Source of the DNA: Hyphomicrobium_A sp039933175
GTDB lineage: Bacteria > Pseudomonadota > Alphaproteobacteria > Rhizobiales > Hyphomicrobiaceae
Length of the DNA: 7,506 bases
Reading direction: 5' to 3'
Assembly: GCA_039933175.1 (NCBI GenBank)
Contig: JBDTOR010000124.1
Location: 1-7,506 of the forward strand
Within the stretch, counting starts at the first letter, position 1, and every line of letters starts with the position of its first letter. Below, piece by piece: positions 5,787-7,506 of the stretch. Under the pieces are notes generated by a model that worked only from the letters and a program-made list of their open reading frames with translations, searched no databases and was not told the origin of the DNA. The position numbers and the translations under genes were made by a program.

Positions 5787-6273
5787 CCTTCGGCTCTTCG
5801 GCAACCTTGGCCGTGCGCGCGGCGCGGTGCGCTTCGATACGTTGCATCAGCGCCGGATCGGCGATGGCAAGGATCTGCGCCGCGAGAAGGCCGGCGTTGG
5901 TGGCGCCCGCCTCGCCGATGGCGAGCGTGCCGACGGGCACCCCGGCCGGCATTTGCACGATGGAATAGAGGCTGTCCTGGCCGTCCAGCTTGGTGGTGGC
6001 GATAGGCACGCCGAGCACGGGCAGCGGTGTCAGCGACGCGGCCATGCCGGGCAGGTGGGCAGCGCCGCCGGCCCCGGCGATGATCACCTTCAGCCCGCGC
6101 GCTTTCGCCGACTTGGCGTAGGTATACAGCCGCTCCGGCGTGCGGTGCGCTGATACGATCTTGGTCTCGAAGGGAACCTGCAACTCGTCGAGGATTTCGG
6201 CGGCTTTCTTGAGCGTTGGCCAGTCGGACTGGCTGCCCATGATGATGCCGACGACGGCTTTCCCGGTGCTCAT
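5779..6273 (-). CDS. purE: N5-carboxyaminoimidazole ribonucleotide mutase
   Basis: PurE moves the carboxyl group of N5-CAIR to carbon 4, giving CAIR, directly after PurK. The 164-residue length and motifs fit class I PurE: GIIMGSQSDWP (9-19), SAHRTPERL (41-49, with the catalytic H43), IIAGAGGAAHLPGM (64-77) and the GVPVGTLAIGEAGATNAGLLAAQIL block near the C-terminus. The presence of purK in the same operon supports class I rather than the AIR-carboxylating class II. It starts with ATG at 6273 with only a poor Shine-Dalgarno. A small hairpin (TTCGGC 6291-6296, GCCGAA 6300-6305) lies in the leader, 18 bases before the start. The 112-base gap to the upstream DUF465 gene holds a candidate promoter and an inverted repeat. 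Confidence 0.98.
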   Translation of the reverse strand: MSTGKAVVGIIMGSQSDWPTLKKAAEILDELQVPFETKIVSAHRTPERLYTYAKSAKARGLKVIIAGAGGAAHLPGMAASLTPLPVLGVPIATTKLDGQDSLYSIVQMPAGVPVGTLAIGEAGATNAGLLAAQILAIADPALMQRIEAHRAARTAKVAEEPKDA

Positions 6274-6317
6274 TTTCGCTGCGTCGTTGCTTCGGCGGGG
6301 CCGAAAGAAAGCGGGGG

Positions 6318-6344
6318 ATTACAGGAGTGCACTGCCCAATACAA
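6318..6344 (-). promoter_or_regulatory. Candidate purE promoter
   Basis: On the minus strand, TGTAAT (6323-6318, 5 of 6 to the -10 consensus) is preceded by TTGTAT (6344-6339) at a short 15-base spacing. The spacer contains the perfect palindrome AGTGCACT (6326-6333). Transcription would start near 6311, about 37 bases before the purE ATG. The short spacing and poor -35 suggest a promoter that needs help, or a wrong call. Confidence 0.35.
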
Positions 6345-6367
6345 GCGGTTTGTGACGGTCTGGGCAG
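6332..6367. repeat. Inverted repeat between DUF465 gene and purE
   Basis: CTGCCCA (6332-6338) and TGGGCAG (6361-6367) are perfect 7-bp arms, 22 bases apart. Inside, ACAA (6341-6344) pairs with TTGT (6350-6353). It lies 18 bases past the DUF465 stop on the minus strand and overlaps the -35 side of the candidate purE promoter. It could end the DUF465 transcript, act as an operator for purEK, or both. No T-run follows. Confidence 0.4.
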
Positions 6368-6385
6368 CCGCCGTTGAAGAGATGG

Positions 6386-6592
6386 TCAGGCGATAATGTC
6401 GGGGAGCAGCTGGTCCTCGATCGCCGTCATCCGATCCTTGAGGGCAAGCTTTCTCTTCTTCAGCCGTTTGACCAGCAACTGGTCGGCCGAAGCACTGTCC
6501 TCGAGCAAAATGATCTGGTCGTCGAGCTCTCGGTGCTCAGCCCTGAGCTTGACGAGTTCGTCTCGAAGTTCTCTCTCGTCGATGCGCTTCAT
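6386..6592 (-). CDS. DUF465 (YdcH-like) small coiled-coil protein
   Basis: This 68-residue, highly charged protein is almost entirely helical, with heptad-like leucines (ELRDELVKLRAEH; then RLKKRKLALKDRMTAIEDQLL) around a short turn near ASAD (34-37). It ends in LPDIIA, typical of the DUF465/YdcH family. The family forms short antiparallel helical hairpins of unknown function, distantly like SlyX. I prefer the ATG at 6592, since the conserved part starts a few residues later. An in-frame TTG at 6607 would add five residues and has a purine-rich AGAGGGG just upstream, so it cannot be excluded. It is divergent from a second DUF465 gene (6855-7034) and lies upstream of purE-purK on the same strand. 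Confidence 0.88.
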   Translation of the reverse strand: MKRIDERELRDELVKLRAEHRELDDQIILLEDSASADQLLVKRLKKRKLALKDRMTAIEDQLLPDIIA

Positions 6593-6638
6593 TGGCCGGC
6601 CGGTCAATGCCCCTCTTCAACACCGCGCGAGCGGGCGG

Positions 6639-6667
6639 ACTATCGTCCTGTTCAGTGTATATGGCAA
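6639..6667 (-). promoter_or_regulatory. Promoter for the minus-strand DUF465 gene
   Basis: Read on the minus strand, TTGCCA (6667-6662, 5 of 6 to TTGACA) and GATAGT (6644-6639, 4 of 6 to TATAAT) are separated by exactly 17 bases. Transcription would start near 6632, about 25 bases before the TTG or 40 before the ATG start of the DUF465 gene. Confidence 0.5.
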
Positions 6668-6708
6668 GCGCCCGGCAATTGCTCGCGCACATCGCGGGAG
6701 CCTCTACT

Positions 6709-6747
6709 GAACCCTTCGCGGCCATAAGCGCAACTTCGCGAAGGTTC
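6709..6747 (+). repeat. Long inverted repeat followed by T-rich sequence, between divergent DUF465 genes
   Basis: GAACCCTTCGCG (6709-6720) and CGCGAAGGTTC (6737-6747) pair over 11 bp with one bulged C and a 16-base loop. On the plus strand it is followed by CCATTTTC and an A/T-rich stretch, so it resembles a plus-strand intrinsic terminator, yet no plus-strand gene lies upstream for about 2.4 kb. It may instead be an operator for the divergent genes. The right arm includes the 10-bp palindrome CTTCGCGAAG (6734-6743), and ATCGCGAT (6765-6772) follows. Confidence 0.5.
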
Positions 6748-6854
6748 CCATTTTCATAAAAAATATCGCGATCAATTCAGCCGCGTCGCGTTGGACAAGG
6801 ACACAATGTTCTGGCACGCTAAGGCGTCTCTTCAACATCTCATGGAGGACCATG

Positions 6855-7034
6855 ATGGCGCTTGCAGCTCACTTGGCGGAGCTATCGGAGAAGCACAAAC
6901 TTCTCGAGCGTAGAATTGAAGAAGAGGTCACCCGACCCGGATCGGATGACCTTCAAATCCACAAACTCAAACTTGAAAAGTTGAAGCTGAAAGACGAGAT
7001 CGCTCGTCTCAGCGAAAGCGAAACGCGCCACTAG
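6855..7034 (+). CDS. DUF465 (YdcH-like) small coiled-coil protein, second copy
   Basis: This 59-residue charged helical protein shares the family pattern with its divergent neighbour: HLAEL..KHK.LE..I (N-terminal helix), a turn with GSDD (29-32), then LKLEKLKLKDEIARL. Its function is unknown. It lacks the LPDIIA tail of the other copy. Two ATGs stand in tandem (6852 and 6855). The Shine-Dalgarno GGAGG (6844-6848) is 6 bases from the second and only 3 from the first, so I prefer 6855. The gene is visibly richer in A/T and Lys codons than its neighbours, partly because of composition. No clear promoter is seen; TGGACA (6792-6797) lacks a good -10. A GC-rich hairpin follows its stop. Confidence 0.85.
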   Translation: MALAAHLAELSEKHKLLERRIEEEVTRPGSDDLQIHKLKLEKLKLKDEIARLSESETRH

Positions 7035-7055
7035 GGCGCGCTGATCTGAGCGGAT

Positions 7056-7078
7056 AGGCGAGCGGGCCCCGCTCGCCT
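7056..7078 (+). terminator. GC-rich hairpin after the plus-strand DUF465 gene
   Basis: AGGCGAGCGG (7056-7065) and CCGCTCGCCT (7069-7078) make a perfect 10-bp stem with a 3-base loop, 21 bases after the stop codon. No T-run follows (CCCACTTCCCC), as is often the case in GC-rich bacteria. Confidence 0.6.
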
Positions 7079-7165
7079 CCCACTTCCCCAATGCCGTAGC
7101 CGAGAGCGTGCTTCATCACAGCGATGCGCGCATTAGCGGCGAATTGCATCCCTCTCAGAAGCCTA

Positions 7166-7194
7166 CAGCGAGCGCCCCCTAACAGCGCTCGCTG
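7166..7194 (-). terminator. Perfect 10-bp hairpin after the acyl-CoA synthetase gene
   Basis: CAGCGAGCGC (7166-7175) and GCGCTCGCTG (7185-7194) are exact reverse complements with a 9-base loop. On the minus strand the stem begins one base after the TAA stop (7196-7198) and is followed by TAGGCTTCTG, which is only weakly T-rich. Its position makes a terminator for the minus-strand gene the most likely reading. Confidence 0.6.
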
Positions 7195-7195
7195 C

Positions 7196-7506
7196 TTACG
7201 CGTCCTTCGCCAGCTCGCGCAACTTGAACTTCTGGATCTTGCCGGTCGACGTGCGCGGCACCTCCGCGAACACGATGTGGCGCGGCACCTTGTAGCGCGC
7301 CAGCCGTTCGCGGCACCAAGCCAGCAGTTCGTCCGCCGTGGCGCTCGTCCCGGGACGTAGCTCGACGAAGGCGCACGGGGTCTCGCCCCATTTCTCGTCC
7401 GGCTTGGCGACGACAGCGCAATAGGCGACGGCAGGATGCTTGTAGATCACATCCTCGACCTCGATCGAGGAGATGTTCTCGCCGCCCGAGATGATGATGT
7501 CCTTGG
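7196..7506 (-). CDS. AMP-dependent acyl-CoA synthetase, C-terminal part (5' end outside window)
   Basis: The last ~102 residues of an adenylate-forming enzyme of the acyl-CoA synthetase/FadD type, which activates a carboxylic acid with ATP and joins it to CoA. Visible are KDIIISGGENISSIEVE (the A8 hinge region leading into the mobile C-terminal domain), the WGETPCAFVEL block (about residues 39-49) and PRTSTGKIQKFKLRE near the end, whose TGK lysine is the conserved catalytic residue of the adenylation step. The frame stays open to the right edge, so the apparent short form starting at 7450 (a GTG codon, Val in this context) is not the true start. The KDIIISGGENISS wording is typical of the medium-chain/methylmercaptopropionyl-CoA ligase-like group, but the substrate cannot be read from this fragment. 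The gene converges with the DUF465 gene. Confidence 0.93.
   Translation of the reverse strand, partial: KDIIISGGENISSIEVEDVIYKHPAVAYCAVVAKPDEKWGETPCAFVELRPGTSATADELLAWCRERLARYKVPRHIVFAEVPRTSTGKIQKFKLRELAKDA

Noticed and set aside
6812..6826. TGGCACG resembling a sigma-54 -24 box upstream of the plus-strand DUF465 gene
   Set aside because: The -12 GC is missing at the required 10-base spacing (CG is found instead) and the TTGC context is absent.
1..7506. CRISPR array, tRNA or rRNA genes, insertion sequence ends, toxin-antitoxin or defence genes
   Set aside because: No regularly spaced repeats, cloverleaf-like sequences, transposase motifs or such protein families were seen on either strand. 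The window is mostly ordinary core chromosome.

Overview
This is a GC-rich stretch of bacterial chromosome, best matched to an alphaproteobacterium of the Rhizobiales (Hyphomicrobiales) type. The reasons are the purE-purK-rpsU neighbourhood with small DUF465 genes beside it, a proton-translocating transhydrogenase (pntB), a short secreted protein with the C...W...W...C pattern I associate with Rhizobiales hypothetical proteins, and a CTATAT-like -10 element. The placement rests on protein recognition and gene order only.

Left part, plus strand (1-4250). The window opens inside pntB (NADP(H)-binding end of the transhydrogenase beta subunit). It is followed by an exported HAD-superfamily protein resembling type II haloacid dehalogenases but lacking several of their catalytic residues, then a 105-residue secreted protein of unknown function that may be translated from a leaderless mRNA. 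Next come a complete alanine dehydrogenase gene (ald) and a membrane-anchored alpha/beta hydrolase. The gaps between these genes are about 110-170 bases and several hold inverted repeats or promoter-like elements, so they look like separate transcription units rather than one operon.

Middle part, minus strand (4239-6592). Read from right to left: a DUF465 coiled-coil protein, purE and purK (overlapping by 8 bases, the two-step conversion of AIR to CAIR in purine synthesis), and rpsU (ribosomal protein S21, with a TTG start). A strong hairpin lies between the converging hydrolase and rpsU genes and probably stops transcription.

Right part (6593-7506). A second, divergent DUF465 gene is separated from the first by about 260 bases holding a minus-strand promoter candidate and a long inverted repeat followed by a T-rich stretch on the plus strand. 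Two GC-rich hairpins lie between this gene and the converging 3' end of an acyl-CoA synthetase gene, which runs off the right edge.

The genes are mostly housekeeping: redox cofactor balance (PntB, Ald), purine synthesis (PurE, PurK) and translation (S21). I see no CRISPR array, tRNA or rRNA gene, transposase, phage gene or toxin-antitoxin pair, and no gap without a gene longer than 300 bases. I found no evidence for a new multi-gene system. The most notable items are the degenerate exported HAD protein, the possibly leaderless secreted protein, the divergent DUF465 pair with its structured intergenic region, and several unexplained inverted repeats.
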